Assembly (NCBI RefSeq): GCF_017302275.1
Contig: NZ_JAFLDR010000002.1
Span: 62,001 to 126,000 of the forward strand
Direction: 5' to 3'
Length of the DNA stretch: 64,000 bases
DNA from: Sulfuritalea sp.
GTDB taxonomy: Bacteria; Pseudomonadota; Gammaproteobacteria; Burkholderiales; Rhodocyclaceae
Under the pieces are notes generated by a model. That model was not told where the DNA came from. It did no database searches and worked only from the letters and a program-made list of their open reading frames with translations. Of this stretch, positions 44,831 through 52,808 are shown in pieces; the first letter of the stretch is position 1; the number at the start of each line of letters is the position of its first letter. The position numbers were made by a program, and so were the translations under genes.

Positions 44831-45454
44831 ATGACTACCGCAAACACGAACGCGATCGAACGCTACCGCAACAACTTCCTCAAGGAAGTCGAAGCCAACG
44901 TCGAAGAAGGCCACATGGTCAAGATGTGCATGCAGTGCGGCGTCTGCGCCGGCTCCTGCCCGCTCGGTCCGGCCTGGCAGCACTCGCCGCAGAAGATCTT
45001 CATGATGATCCGCGCCGGCAAGCGCGACGAGGTGCTGGGCTCGGACTCGATGTTCATGTGCACCTCCTGCTACAACTGCATGGTGCGCTGCCCGCGCCAG
45101 CTGCCGATCACCCACATCATGCACGGCCTGGCCAATTACGCGCACCGCCTCGGCCTCGCGCCCAAGGGCCAGCCGACGCGCGATTTCGCGACACTGTTCT
45201 GGAACAACGCCATCAAGAAGGGGCGTGTCAATGAACTGATGCTGACCCTGCGCCACTACTTCCGCGGCGGTCTGGTCTCCGGCATCAAGGAAGCGCTGGG
45301 CATGCAGAGCGTCGGCCTCGGGCTGTTCATGGCCAAACGCCTCAATCCGATGGAAATCTTCGGCGGCCATGGCGTCAAGGACTTGAAAGGCTTCCACGCC
45401 ATCATCGCCAAGGCGAAGGAAATCGAGGATCGCAAGAAGGGCTTCACGGCCTGA
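44831..45454 (+). CDS. hdrC: HdrC-like iron-sulfur subunit
   Basis: 207 residues with two [4Fe-4S] motifs, CMQCGVCAGSCPLG and CTSCYNCMVRCPRQ, in the first 90 residues, then a helical region without membrane segments. In classic QmoC this HdrC part is fused to a membrane cytochrome b; here the protein is soluble and is followed by a separate HdrB. It starts 22 bases after qmoB and is clearly in the same operon. Confidence 0.92.
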   Translation: MTTANTNAIERYRNNFLKEVEANVEEGHMVKMCMQCGVCAGSCPLGPAWQHSPQKIFMMIRAGKRDEVLGSDSMFMCTSCYNCMVRCPRQLPITHIMHGLANYAHRLGLAPKGQPTRDFATLFWNNAIKKGRVNELMLTLRHYFRGGLVSGIKEALGMQSVGLGLFMAKRLNPMEIFGGHGVKDLKGFHAIIAKAKEIEDRKKGFTA

Positions 45455-45471
45455 GCCCACGGAGAAGACAC

Positions 45472-46371
45472 ATGGCAAAGAAAGAATACGCGTTCTACCC
45501 CGGCTGTTCATCCCAGCTCAAGGCCTCGGCCTCGAACTACCTGGTGTCGACCAATTCGATATGCAAGTCCCTCGACATCAAGCTGACCGAAATCCCGGAC
45601 TGGAACTGCTGCGGCGCTTCGGTCGGCTATTGCGAGGGCGGCGAACTGCCGCGCATCGCCATCAACGCGCGCAACTTCGCCCAGGCCGAAACCCACCTGC
45701 CGGGCCAGGACATCGTCGCCACCTGCGCCGCCTGCTGGCTAAGTGCCCGCGAGTCGAAGGAGCGGCTCGACGGCTCGGCGCAGTTGCTGAAGGAAACCAA
45801 TGAAGCCCTGGCCGCCGCCGGACTGCATTACAACGGCGGCGCCAACGTGCGGCACATGGTCGAGGTGCTGATCGAGGACTTCGGCTACGACGGCCTCAAG
45901 GCACCGATGAAGAAGTCGCTGGAAGGCCTCAAGATCGCCGGCTACGTCGGCTGCCAGACCAACCGTCCCTTCGGCATCGACGGCGAATCCTTCGAAAACC
46001 CGATGTACCTCGACAAGATGGTCGAGACCCTGGGTGGCGAAGCACTGACCAAGTACGAACAGAAGGTCACCTGCTGCGGCGGCGCCTTGGCGTTTTCCGA
46101 GCCGGAAAAGAGCCAGAAGCAGATCCGCGACATCGTCGAATCGGCCTATGACCACGGCGCCGAAATGATCGTCACACCCTGCCCGCTGTGCCAGGCCAAC
46201 GTCGAGGTCTACCAGTCCGAGATCAACAAGAAGCAGGGCACCAAGTTCAACATGCCCGTCGTCTATTACTCGCAGCTGATGACCGTCGCCTACGGCGGCT
46301 CGGCCAAGGACGCGGCGCTGGATGGCCAGTTGATCAAAGCCGAAAAGCTGGAAAAGATCGCAGGGAAGTAA
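45472..46371 (+). CDS. hdrB: HdrB-like subunit with two CCG domains
   Basis: 299 residues with two cysteine-rich CCG motifs: FYPGCSSQ...WNCCGAS...CAACW in the first half and GYVGCQTNRP...VTCCGGALAFSE...CPLCQ in the second. In methanogen HdrB these bind unusual non-cubane [4Fe-4S] clusters that reduce disulfides. Here HdrCB stands where qmoC would be, so it is likely part of the QmoAB complex. No membrane helix is present. Confidence 0.92.
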   Translation: MAKKEYAFYPGCSSQLKASASNYLVSTNSICKSLDIKLTEIPDWNCCGASVGYCEGGELPRIAINARNFAQAETHLPGQDIVATCAACWLSARESKERLDGSAQLLKETNEALAAAGLHYNGGANVRHMVEVLIEDFGYDGLKAPMKKSLEGLKIAGYVGCQTNRPFGIDGESFENPMYLDKMVETLGGEALTKYEQKVTCCGGALAFSEPEKSQKQIRDIVESAYDHGAEMIVTPCPLCQANVEVYQSEINKKQGTKFNMPVVYYSQLMTVAYGGSAKDAALDGQLIKAEKLEKIAGK

Positions 46372-46382
46372 GAAAGGCTCAA

Positions 46383-46406
46383 AGAGTCGGCGCTGACGCT
46401 ACGGCG
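46383..46406 (+). repeat. 24-bp dispersed repeat downstream of hdrB
   Basis: Copy AGAGTCGGCGCTGACG, CT, ACGGCG, 12 bases after the hdrB stop. Confidence 0.7.
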
Positions 46407-46499
46407 GTTCCCTGCCAGAGTGTCTTCGTCGACGTATGCTTTGAAGCGGGGTCCCGTCATTGTTGCAAGACGTCACCCGCGCGCTTAGACTTCCCCAGC

Positions 46500-47249
46500 A
46501 TGTACCTTACCGCCGCTGAAAGCCGCTCGCTTTCCCGCCTCTTCAGCCTGCTCGCCGAAGACATGGCGGAACGCGAAGTGCGTGAGCGTGTGGGTTGCAG
46601 CCTGCTCGACATGTTGCGCGCCGACTACTTCGCATCCTACGTTTGGGATGATTCGACGAGGCGATTCGGCAACCGCGTGTCGATCAACATGAGCCACGAC
46701 ACGCTCGGCACCTACGAGGCGTACTACCAGTTCCGCGACCCGATCACATACCGGCTGCAGGCGCGCCGGGTGCCGACACTGGTCACCCAGATCATGCCGC
46801 AGCGGGAATTGATGCGCACCGAGTTCTTCAACGATTTCCTCGCCCGCGACGGCCTGCATTGGGGCGTCAATGCCTACAGCTACGCGGATGGACTCAACAT
46901 CGGCGATCTGCGCATCTGGCGCGGGCGGACCCGCGAAAACTTCGACGGACACGCACTCGAACTCCTGCGGCTGATCCAGCCAGCGTTTACCGGCGCGTTG
47001 CAGCGCGTGAGGCTGCGCACCCGAGCCGCATGCAATCCGGTGGGCATGCCGTCGGATGCCCTGTCGCCGCGGGAACTTGAGGTCGCGCGCATGATCAGTC
47101 GGGGGCTGACTGACAAGGAGATTGCGCGCTATCTATCGGTCGAATTGTCCACCGTGCGCACCTATCTGAAACGGACGTTCGTCAAACTCGGCGTGCGCCG
47201 CCGCGGAGAACTCGCGGCGGCGATCGGCCGCTTGCAGCGGATCGATTGA
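46500..47249 (+). CDS. LuxR-family transcriptional regulator
   Basis: 249 residues. The N-terminal ~180 residues form a GAF-like sensory region (MLRADYFASYVWDDSTRRF, YYQFRDPITYRL). The C-terminal LuxR helix-turn-helix is SPRELEVARMISRGLTDKEIARYLSVELSTVRTYLKRTFVKLGV. No receiver domain, so it probably senses a ligand directly. It lies 128 bases after hdrB and could control the sulfur genes or itself. The amidase gene converges on it with a two-base gap. Confidence 0.85.
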   Translation: MYLTAAESRSLSRLFSLLAEDMAEREVRERVGCSLLDMLRADYFASYVWDDSTRRFGNRVSINMSHDTLGTYEAYYQFRDPITYRLQARRVPTLVTQIMPQRELMRTEFFNDFLARDGLHWGVNAYSYADGLNIGDLRIWRGRTRENFDGHALELLRLIQPAFTGALQRVRLRTRAACNPVGMPSDALSPRELEVARMISRGLTDKEIARYLSVELSTVRTYLKRTFVKLGVRRRGELAAAIGRLQRID

Positions 47250-47251
47250 CC

Positions 47252-48787
47252 TCAGTTTTTCGGCGGCGCCGGCAGGCGCCCGAAAACCTGCTCCAGCGCC
47301 AGCCCGATGGCAATCAGCCGCCGGTCGCTGCCGGCCGGACCATCGAGCTCAAGCCCGACCGGAAGTCGGCTGCTGGCGCCCAAGGTCACGGGAATCTGAA
47401 GCCCCGGAATCCCCGCGTTGCTGCCCGGATCGGTGTTCTGGATATACAGGCCAAAGTTCGCCAGGCTGCTTGATTCCGGGTTGGATGCGATCGCCACCTT
47501 CGGCACGGTGGGAAACACGATCGCATCGAGCTTGTGGTCGGCAAAGGTTTTCCGGTACAGGCTTTGCAGTGCCGGCCGGCTCTGTTTCATCGCCGCATCG
47601 TAGGCGGGCCTGGCGTCGACCAGCGTGTTGTTCGGGCCGGGCAGCTTGCGCGGAATCACCAGTCCGTCATAAGTGCCCTTCACGTCCGGACTGGAAATGC
47701 CCTTCGCCAGATCGGCGATCGTGACACCGGAACCGCTCTTCTTCAGGTAGGCGACCATGTCGTCATGCGCCTCGTAGAGCGCCAACGGAAAACCCACCGC
47801 CCCGTTGAGTTCGCCCAGCTTCGGCATCTCGACATCGACTACCGTGACGCCGGCGGCCTTCATTTTCGCGACCGCCATCTCCATCGCCGCCTTGGTATCG
47901 GCATCCAGATTGGCCTGATTCGCCGCCACCACGCCGACGCGAATTTTCTTCAAGTCCGCGGCCGGAATGGCCTTGGACGCCTTGCCGCCGGCGATCACGC
48001 GATCCAGCAGTTCGACGTCGGCCATTGACGAGGCCATCGGCCCCGGCGTGTCGCGTGTATGCGATATCGGCGCGATGCCGCCCTGCGGATAGCGGCCACC
48101 GGTGGGCCGCAACGACGCGCAGCCGTTGAGGGCGCACGGAATCCGCACCGAGCCGCCGGTGTCGGTGCCGAGTCCGGCGGCGACGATGCGCGCACCGATC
48201 GCGGCGCCGCTACCGGACGAGGATCCGCCGGCAATCCGGGAACGGTCCCAGGCATTGCGCACGCCGAACTCGGCACCGGTCTTGAATGCTGTGTTGTAAC
48301 CCGATACACCGAACGCAAGCTCGTGCATGTTGGTCTTGCCGATGATGATCGCCCCGGCCCGGCGCAACTTCGCGGTGACCGGCGCGTCGGCCTTCGGCAC
48401 GAAATCCTTAAGCGCGGGCGTGCCCGCGGTGCTGGGCAGCCCGGCCACCTCGATGTTGTCCTTGACCACCACCGGCACCCCGCCGAGCGGCTTGCAGGCC
48501 GCGCCGCCCTTGCGCGCCTTGTCCGCCGCCCGTGCCGCCTTCAGCGCGCCTGCCTCGTCGAGGGTGATGAAGGCGTTCAGGTGTGCGTGCGCTTTTGCCC
48601 GCTCGAGCGCAGCCGAGACCAGGGCCTCGCTGGTGTATTTGCCCGCGCACAGATCGGTAGCGGCCTGGCCCGCGGTCAGCGTGTTCATGTCAGGAACCCC
48701 TTGCGCGCCAGCAGACGCAGAAAGGGCAATGCACGCCGTGGCCGCCAGAATGTTTGCCGCCAGCGGCGACTTGCAGAATCGGTACAT
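47252..48787 (-). CDS. Exported amidase (amidase signature family)
   Basis: 511 residues. A signal peptide (LAANILAATACIALSASAGAQG) precedes the amidase-signature domain. The Ser-cisSer-Lys triad is visible: Lys in VVVKDNIEVAG and the Ser-rich loop RIAGGSSSGSGAAIGA with GLGTDTGGSVRIPC. The enzyme hydrolyses an amide bond; substrate unknown. Export to the periplasm is less common in this family. The ribosome site is CAGGAGG. It is not evidently linked to the sulfur genes. Confidence 0.88.
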   Translation of the reverse strand: MYRFCKSPLAANILAATACIALSASAGAQGVPDMNTLTAGQAATDLCAGKYTSEALVSAALERAKAHAHLNAFITLDEAGALKAARAADKARKGGAACKPLGGVPVVVKDNIEVAGLPSTAGTPALKDFVPKADAPVTAKLRRAGAIIIGKTNMHELAFGVSGYNTAFKTGAEFGVRNAWDRSRIAGGSSSGSGAAIGARIVAAGLGTDTGGSVRIPCALNGCASLRPTGGRYPQGGIAPISHTRDTPGPMASSMADVELLDRVIAGGKASKAIPAADLKKIRVGVVAANQANLDADTKAAMEMAVAKMKAAGVTVVDVEMPKLGELNGAVGFPLALYEAHDDMVAYLKKSGSGVTIADLAKGISSPDVKGTYDGLVIPRKLPGPNNTLVDARPAYDAAMKQSRPALQSLYRKTFADHKLDAIVFPTVPKVAIASNPESSSLANFGLYIQNTDPGSNAGIPGLQIPVTLGASSRLPVGLELDGPAGSDRRLIAIGLALEQVFGRLPAPPKN

Positions 48788-48943
48788 GTTTACGTCCTCC
48801 TGTGGTTGAAATGCGAATCCGGTATTGGCTCCGGATACCCACAGGATTCTGGGCCGCTCACGGACATCTGTCTGTCCCCATTTTCGGGGACGGCATGCGG
48901 CCGAGGACATCCGACTGATCTGGGCCGAAACGCCGGAAGACGT

Positions 48944-48967
48944 CGCCGTGTCGCGGGCGCCGACGGT
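48944..48967 (-). repeat. 24-bp dispersed repeat, diverged copy
   Basis: Minus strand reads GTCGGCGCCCGCG, AC, ACGGCG. It lies in the 277-base gap between the amidase start and the toxin-antitoxin genes. Confidence 0.45.
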
Positions 48968-49027
48968 TGCGGTACGCGTGCGAACGCATAACTCGCGGAT
49001 CCCCGTCGCGGGTACTCGCGGCGATGA

Positions 49028-49047
49028 TTACAATGCATGCATTGCAA
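49028..49047. promoter_or_regulatory. Palindromic operator of the fitAB-like operon
   Basis: CAATGCATGCATTG at 49031-49044 is a perfect 14-bp palindrome, imperfectly extended to 20 bp, 18 bases before the antitoxin start. FitA/VapB-type antitoxins bind such inverted repeats to repress their own operon. Confidence 0.65.
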
Positions 49048-49064
49048 CCACCCAAGAGAACGCC

Positions 49065-49310
49065 ATGGCCAGCCTGACCATCCGCAATTTCGACGACGAA
49101 CTCAAGGCGCGCTTGCGCCTGCAGGCGGCGCAACACGGCTGGTCGATGGAGCAGGAAGCACGCGAAATTCTGCGTCGGGCGGTTCTGGTCCCCTCGTCAG
49201 GCCCCGGTTTCGCCCAGACGATTCACCGGCGTTTCGCCGCCCTGGACGTACAGGAGCTGCCCATCACGCAGCGCCGCGCCGCACGCTTGCCCGCGACACC
49301 CAAGGACTGA
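49065..49310 (+). CDS. FitA/VapB-like ribbon-helix-helix antitoxin
   Basis: 81 residues. The N-terminus MASLTIRNFDDELKARLRLQAAQHGWSMEQEAREILRRAV is a classic FitA-type ribbon-helix-helix DNA-binding domain; the C-terminal half would wrap around the toxin. The toxin gene starts two bases after the stop codon. It should neutralise the PIN toxin and autoregulate at the palindrome just upstream. Confidence 0.92.
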   Translation: MASLTIRNFDDELKARLRLQAAQHGWSMEQEAREILRRAVLVPSSGPGFAQTIHRRFAALDVQELPITQRRAARLPATPKD

Positions 49311-49312
49311 GC

Positions 49313-49738
49313 ATGGCGGGCATCCGGCTCGATACCAACGTCCTTTCCGAACTGATGCGGGCACAACCCGCCCCGCAAATGCTGGACTGGTTTGCTCGAC
49401 AGCAGGGTGCATCGTTCTTCGTTTGTGCCATCACCCGCGCCGAAATACTGCTCGGGATTGCGCTGCTTCCCGCCGGCAAGCGCCGCGACAGGCTCGCGGC
49501 GGCCGCAGAGCAGATGTTTGCCGAGGACTTCGCCGGACGCTGCCTGCCATTCGACGATGCCTGCGCAACGGAATACGCCGTCTGCGTGGCTGCCCGAACT
49601 CATCAAGGGCGGGCGATTTCGACCGAGGATGCCCAGATCGCTTCAGTGGCAGTCGTTCATGGCCTGTCGCTGGCAACCCGGAACGATAAGGACTTCAAGG
49701 GAATCCACGGGCTGACCGTACTCAACCCCTGGGCGTGA
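49313..49738 (+). CDS. FitB/VapC-like PIN-domain toxin
   Basis: 141 residues. PIN-domain ribonuclease: RLDTNVLSELMR (first catalytic Asp), ITRAEILLGI (Glu), then ISTEDAQIASVAVVHGLSLATRNDKDF (remaining acidic residues). The order and length match FitB. With the antitoxin it forms a type II toxin-antitoxin pair placed between the hdr and apr sulfur blocks. Confidence 0.93.
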   Translation: MAGIRLDTNVLSELMRAQPAPQMLDWFARQQGASFFVCAITRAEILLGIALLPAGKRRDRLAAAAEQMFAEDFAGRCLPFDDACATEYAVCVAARTHQGRAISTEDAQIASVAVVHGLSLATRNDKDFKGIHGLTVLNPWA

Positions 49739-49743
49739 TTTCT

Positions 49744-49767
49744 CGCCGTGGCGCCTGCGCCGACTTT
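49744..49767 (-). repeat. 24-bp dispersed repeat after the toxin gene
   Basis: Minus-strand copy AAAGTCGGCGCAGGCG, CC, ACGGCG, starting six bases past the toxin stop and abutting the end of the converging YkgJ-type gene. Confidence 0.75.
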
Positions 49768-49769
49768 CT

Positions 49770-50666
49770 TCAGTCGAAGCCTTCGTCTGCCCCTTCGGCT
49801 TCCGATTCCATAGCGCGCTTCTTGGCCGCCTCACGCTCCTCGATCAGGCGCTTCTCCTGCACCTTGGCCAGGCGCTCCTGCGCCGCTTCGGCATTCAGCG
49901 CGATGCTCTCTTCGCCGAACATGACCTGGCGCAGGAAGCGGAAGGCAAATTGCAGCAGCGCGGCATCATCGGTGGCGAACGACTCGCGCTCCTCCGGCTT
50001 CAATTCGAACAGCTTGGCGAAGGAGTCGGCGAAGACGAATTCGCGGAAGCGGTCGATGTCGTAACAGGCCATGAAAAAGATCTGGCGGCTGCGCAACGAC
50101 GGCTTGCCGATGGTGGGGCCCGAGGACTTCTTCTTCAGCACCAGCTGGCGCCAGCCGCGCGCCAGATCGTCGTACTCGACGAGGCCCTGCTCCTTGCGAT
50201 AGTCGGCGATGGTGATACGGCGATTGACCTCGTGGCCCTTGCAGTGGTCTTCCTTGACGATGGCGTAGGATTCGCGATCGACGTATTCGTCCTGCTTGCG
50301 CATCGACAGCAGCGCCACCGGATAGTAGCGGCAGGCCGTCGGCCGGTCGGTATAGATGTCGCAACCTTCGGGCTTCATGAAGCGGCAGGCGCTGCCCCCT
50401 TCGACCGGACGGAACTTGATTCCGGCGATGCCGTCCTTTTCCATCTCGTAGGGCACCGTGTAGTCCTTGAGGAACTCGGTGGACGTGATGCCCAGGCGCG
50501 TCTTCATGCGGAGCACGTCGTAGGGCGTGAGCGAGATGTCGATGTTGGAGCAGCAGGCGTTCCAACAGCCTATGCCCTTGTGGCAGGAAAACTCTATGGT
50601 GTGCGTCTCGGACACCATGGTCGGCACGACCGGGCTATTGGGAAACGGAATATCGGGCTGGGACAT
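49770..50666 (-). CDS. YkgJ-family cysteine-cluster protein
   Basis: 298 residues. The YkgJ zinc/iron-chelating pattern has cysteines at 28, 34, 38, 39, 94, 102 and 112 (SCHKGIGCWNACC, ACRFMKPEGCDIYTDRPTACRYYP). The C-terminal ~45 residues are a charged coiled coil (AAQERLAKVQEKRLIEEREAAKKRAMES). The family's function is unknown. It lies 92 bases downstream of aprA on the same strand, beyond a terminator, so any link to APS reductase is inference. Confidence 0.82.
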   Translation of the reverse strand: MSQPDIPFPNSPVVPTMVSETHTIEFSCHKGIGCWNACCSNIDISLTPYDVLRMKTRLGITSTEFLKDYTVPYEMEKDGIAGIKFRPVEGGSACRFMKPEGCDIYTDRPTACRYYPVALLSMRKQDEYVDRESYAIVKEDHCKGHEVNRRITIADYRKEQGLVEYDDLARGWRQLVLKKKSSGPTIGKPSLRSRQIFFMACYDIDRFREFVFADSFAKLFELKPEERESFATDDAALLQFAFRFLRQVMFGEESIALNAEAAQERLAKVQEKRLIEEREAAKKRAMESEAEGADEGFD

Positions 50667-50667
50667 G

Positions 50668-50702
50668 TCAGGGATCAGAGGTCAGGAATCAGGGATCAGA
50701 AA
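50668..50702. repeat. Short tandem repeat, TCAGGGA-type units
   Basis: About 35 bases made of repeated TCAGG(G/A)ATCAG units between the YkgJ-type gene and aprA. No function apparent. Confidence 0.6.
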
Positions 50703-50736
50703 AGAAACAGGCCGGGAGCCTTGCGGCTTCCGGCCT
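50697..50736 (-). terminator. Intrinsic terminator downstream of aprA
   Basis: On the minus strand AGGCCGGAAGCC pairs with GGCTCCCGGCCT (one G-U or mismatch) around a four-base loop and is followed by the T-rich tail GTTTCTTTTCTG. It lies 23 bases past the aprA stop and ends the sat-aprB-aprA unit. Confidence 0.75.
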
Positions 50737-50758
50737 GTATGTTACAGCCTGGCCGCGC

Positions 50759-52786
50759 TTAGTGCGGCGCGGCGGCCTTGAACAGCTTCGACTTGTCCAC
50801 CAGATCGACGTGCTTGCGCTTGAAGCAGGTCCACTTCTTGGTGTTCTTGTCGTAGATCGAATTCACGAAGCAGTGCCAGTTCTTCTCGTCGACGAAGTTC
50901 TTGTCGGTGCGATAGTAGAAACCGGGGTAACGGCTCTCTTCGCGGAACTGGATGTGCTTCATGTGGGCTTCGGCCGTCAGGATGCGGTGGTAGTTTTCCC
51001 AGGCGCGCAGCAGTTCGTGCAGGTCCTTTGCACGCAGCTTCTGCGAGTCTTCCTTCAGCATCTCCAGTTTCTCTTCCGCAACGGCGAGCATCTTGTCGTT
51101 GGTGTTGTAGTAGGTGGCGACACCGGCAACGTACTCGTCCATGATCTTCTGCAAGCGCATCTGCAGCATCTTGGGCGTGATGTAGTTGGGGTTGACGTCG
51201 ATCGCGGTGCTGTAGTCCTTGAACTCGAGGAAGGTGCGCACCGGCTGGTAGATCTGGGCCACGAGTTCCTCGGGGGAGGTATCGAGCTCGACCTTCCAGT
51301 CGGCGTTGTCCAGCGCGTACTTGACCATGGCCTTGGCGGCCAGGCGGCCTTCGGTGTGCGAACCGGAAGAGAACTTGTGGCCCGAGGCGCCCACGCCGTC
51401 GCCGGCGGTGAACAGGCCCTTGACCGTGGTCATCGAACGGTAGCCCCAGTTCCAGCCCTTCGGCAGGTGCGCGGGAACGCCGTCATACTCTTCCGTGGTC
51501 GGCGCGCCGACGTCGGTCGGGCCGGAGACCCAGATGCCGCAGCAGCCGGAGTGCGAACCCAGCAGGTAGGGCTCGGTCGGCATCAGCTCGGAGTTCTTCT
51601 CGCGCGGGTCGATGTTCTCGCCGACCCAGATGCCGCACTGGCCGATACACATGTCGAGGAAGTCTTCCCAGGCTTCGGCTTCGAGGTGCTTGACTTCCTT
51701 CGGCGTCAGGGTCTCGGCCAGCTTGGCCAGGGCGGTGACGGTGTCCATGTAGATCGGGCCGCGACCTTCCTTCATTTCCTTCAGCATCAGGTGGTTGCGC
51801 AGGCAGGAAGCGGGAACGGCGGCCTGCCCGTAGGGCGGGTAGTCGTTCAGCATTTCCTTGTTCTTGACCATGTAGTCTTCGCCGTAGGCGTTGGTGGCCT
51901 TGGCCTTGAACAGCAGGAACCAGGCACCGACCGGGCCGTAACCGTCCTTGAAGCGGGCCGGCACGAAGCGGTTTTCCATCATGGTCATCTCGGCGCCGGC
52001 TTCGGCAGCCATGGCGTAGGTCGAACCGGCATTCCACACCGGGTACCAGGCACGGCCCGAACCTTCGCCCACCGAACGCGGACGGAACAGGTTCACGCAG
52101 CCGCCAGCGGCGAGCATGATGGCCTTGGCCTTGTAAACGTAGAGCTTGTTTTCGCGAACCGAGAAGCCGACGGCGCCGGCAACACGCGACGGATCGTTCT
52201 TGTCATTGACCAGCTTGACGATGAACACCCGCTCCTGGATGCGGTCCAGGCCCAGCGCCTTCTTCGCGGCTTCGGCGACGATCCACTTGTAGGATTCGCC
52301 GTTGATCATGATCTGCCACTTGCCCGAACGCACCGGCTGGCCGCCGTCCTTCAGGGCCGGCAGGCCTTCCTTCAGCGCTTCGGCGCCATCGTGACGGACA
52401 CCTTCGGCGTCGGTCTTCCAGATCGGCAGGCCCCACTCCTCGAACAGGTGCACGGAGTCATCGACGTTGCGGCCCAGGTCATAGGCCAGGTCGTCGCGGG
52501 TGATGCCCATCAGGTCGTTGCTGACCATGCGCGCGTAATCGGCCGGGTCCTGCTTGTCGCCGATGTAGGTGTTGATCGCGGAGAGGCCCTGGGCCACGGC
52601 GCCGGAGCGGTCCATGGCGGCCTTGTCCACCAGCTTGATCTTGAGCTCCTTGCCGGTTTCGGCCTTGACGGCCTCGGCCCAGCGCATCATTTCGTATGCC
52701 GTGCCGCAGCAGGCCATGCCGCCGCCGATCAGCAGAATGTCCAGTTCTTCCTGGACGACTTCGGGTGCTTCGAATGTTCCAGCCAT
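50759..52786 (-). CDS. aprA: Adenylylsulfate (APS) reductase, alpha subunit
   Basis: 675 residues. AprA is the FAD subunit that, in sulfur oxidisers, converts sulfite and AMP to APS. The N-terminal FAD fold has ILLIGGGMACCGTAYEMMRWAE; further typical segments are DRSGAVAQGLSAINTYIG, NRFVPARFKDGYGPVGAWF and LFTAGDGVGASGHKFSSGSHTEGR. It follows aprB by 22 bases. Cytoplasmic. Its electron partner is probably the QmoAB-HdrCB complex encoded at 41145-46371. Confidence 0.97.
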   Translation of the reverse strand: MAGTFEAPEVVQEELDILLIGGGMACCGTAYEMMRWAEAVKAETGKELKIKLVDKAAMDRSGAVAQGLSAINTYIGDKQDPADYARMVSNDLMGITRDDLAYDLGRNVDDSVHLFEEWGLPIWKTDAEGVRHDGAEALKEGLPALKDGGQPVRSGKWQIMINGESYKWIVAEAAKKALGLDRIQERVFIVKLVNDKNDPSRVAGAVGFSVRENKLYVYKAKAIMLAAGGCVNLFRPRSVGEGSGRAWYPVWNAGSTYAMAAEAGAEMTMMENRFVPARFKDGYGPVGAWFLLFKAKATNAYGEDYMVKNKEMLNDYPPYGQAAVPASCLRNHLMLKEMKEGRGPIYMDTVTALAKLAETLTPKEVKHLEAEAWEDFLDMCIGQCGIWVGENIDPREKNSELMPTEPYLLGSHSGCCGIWVSGPTDVGAPTTEEYDGVPAHLPKGWNWGYRSMTTVKGLFTAGDGVGASGHKFSSGSHTEGRLAAKAMVKYALDNADWKVELDTSPEELVAQIYQPVRTFLEFKDYSTAIDVNPNYITPKMLQMRLQKIMDEYVAGVATYYNTNDKMLAVAEEKLEMLKEDSQKLRAKDLHELLRAWENYHRILTAEAHMKHIQFREESRYPGFYYRTDKNFVDEKNWHCFVNSIYDKNTKKWTCFKRKHVDLVDKSKLFKAAAPH

Positions 52787-52808
52787 TTTCTTGTCCTCGA
52801 ATTTACGA

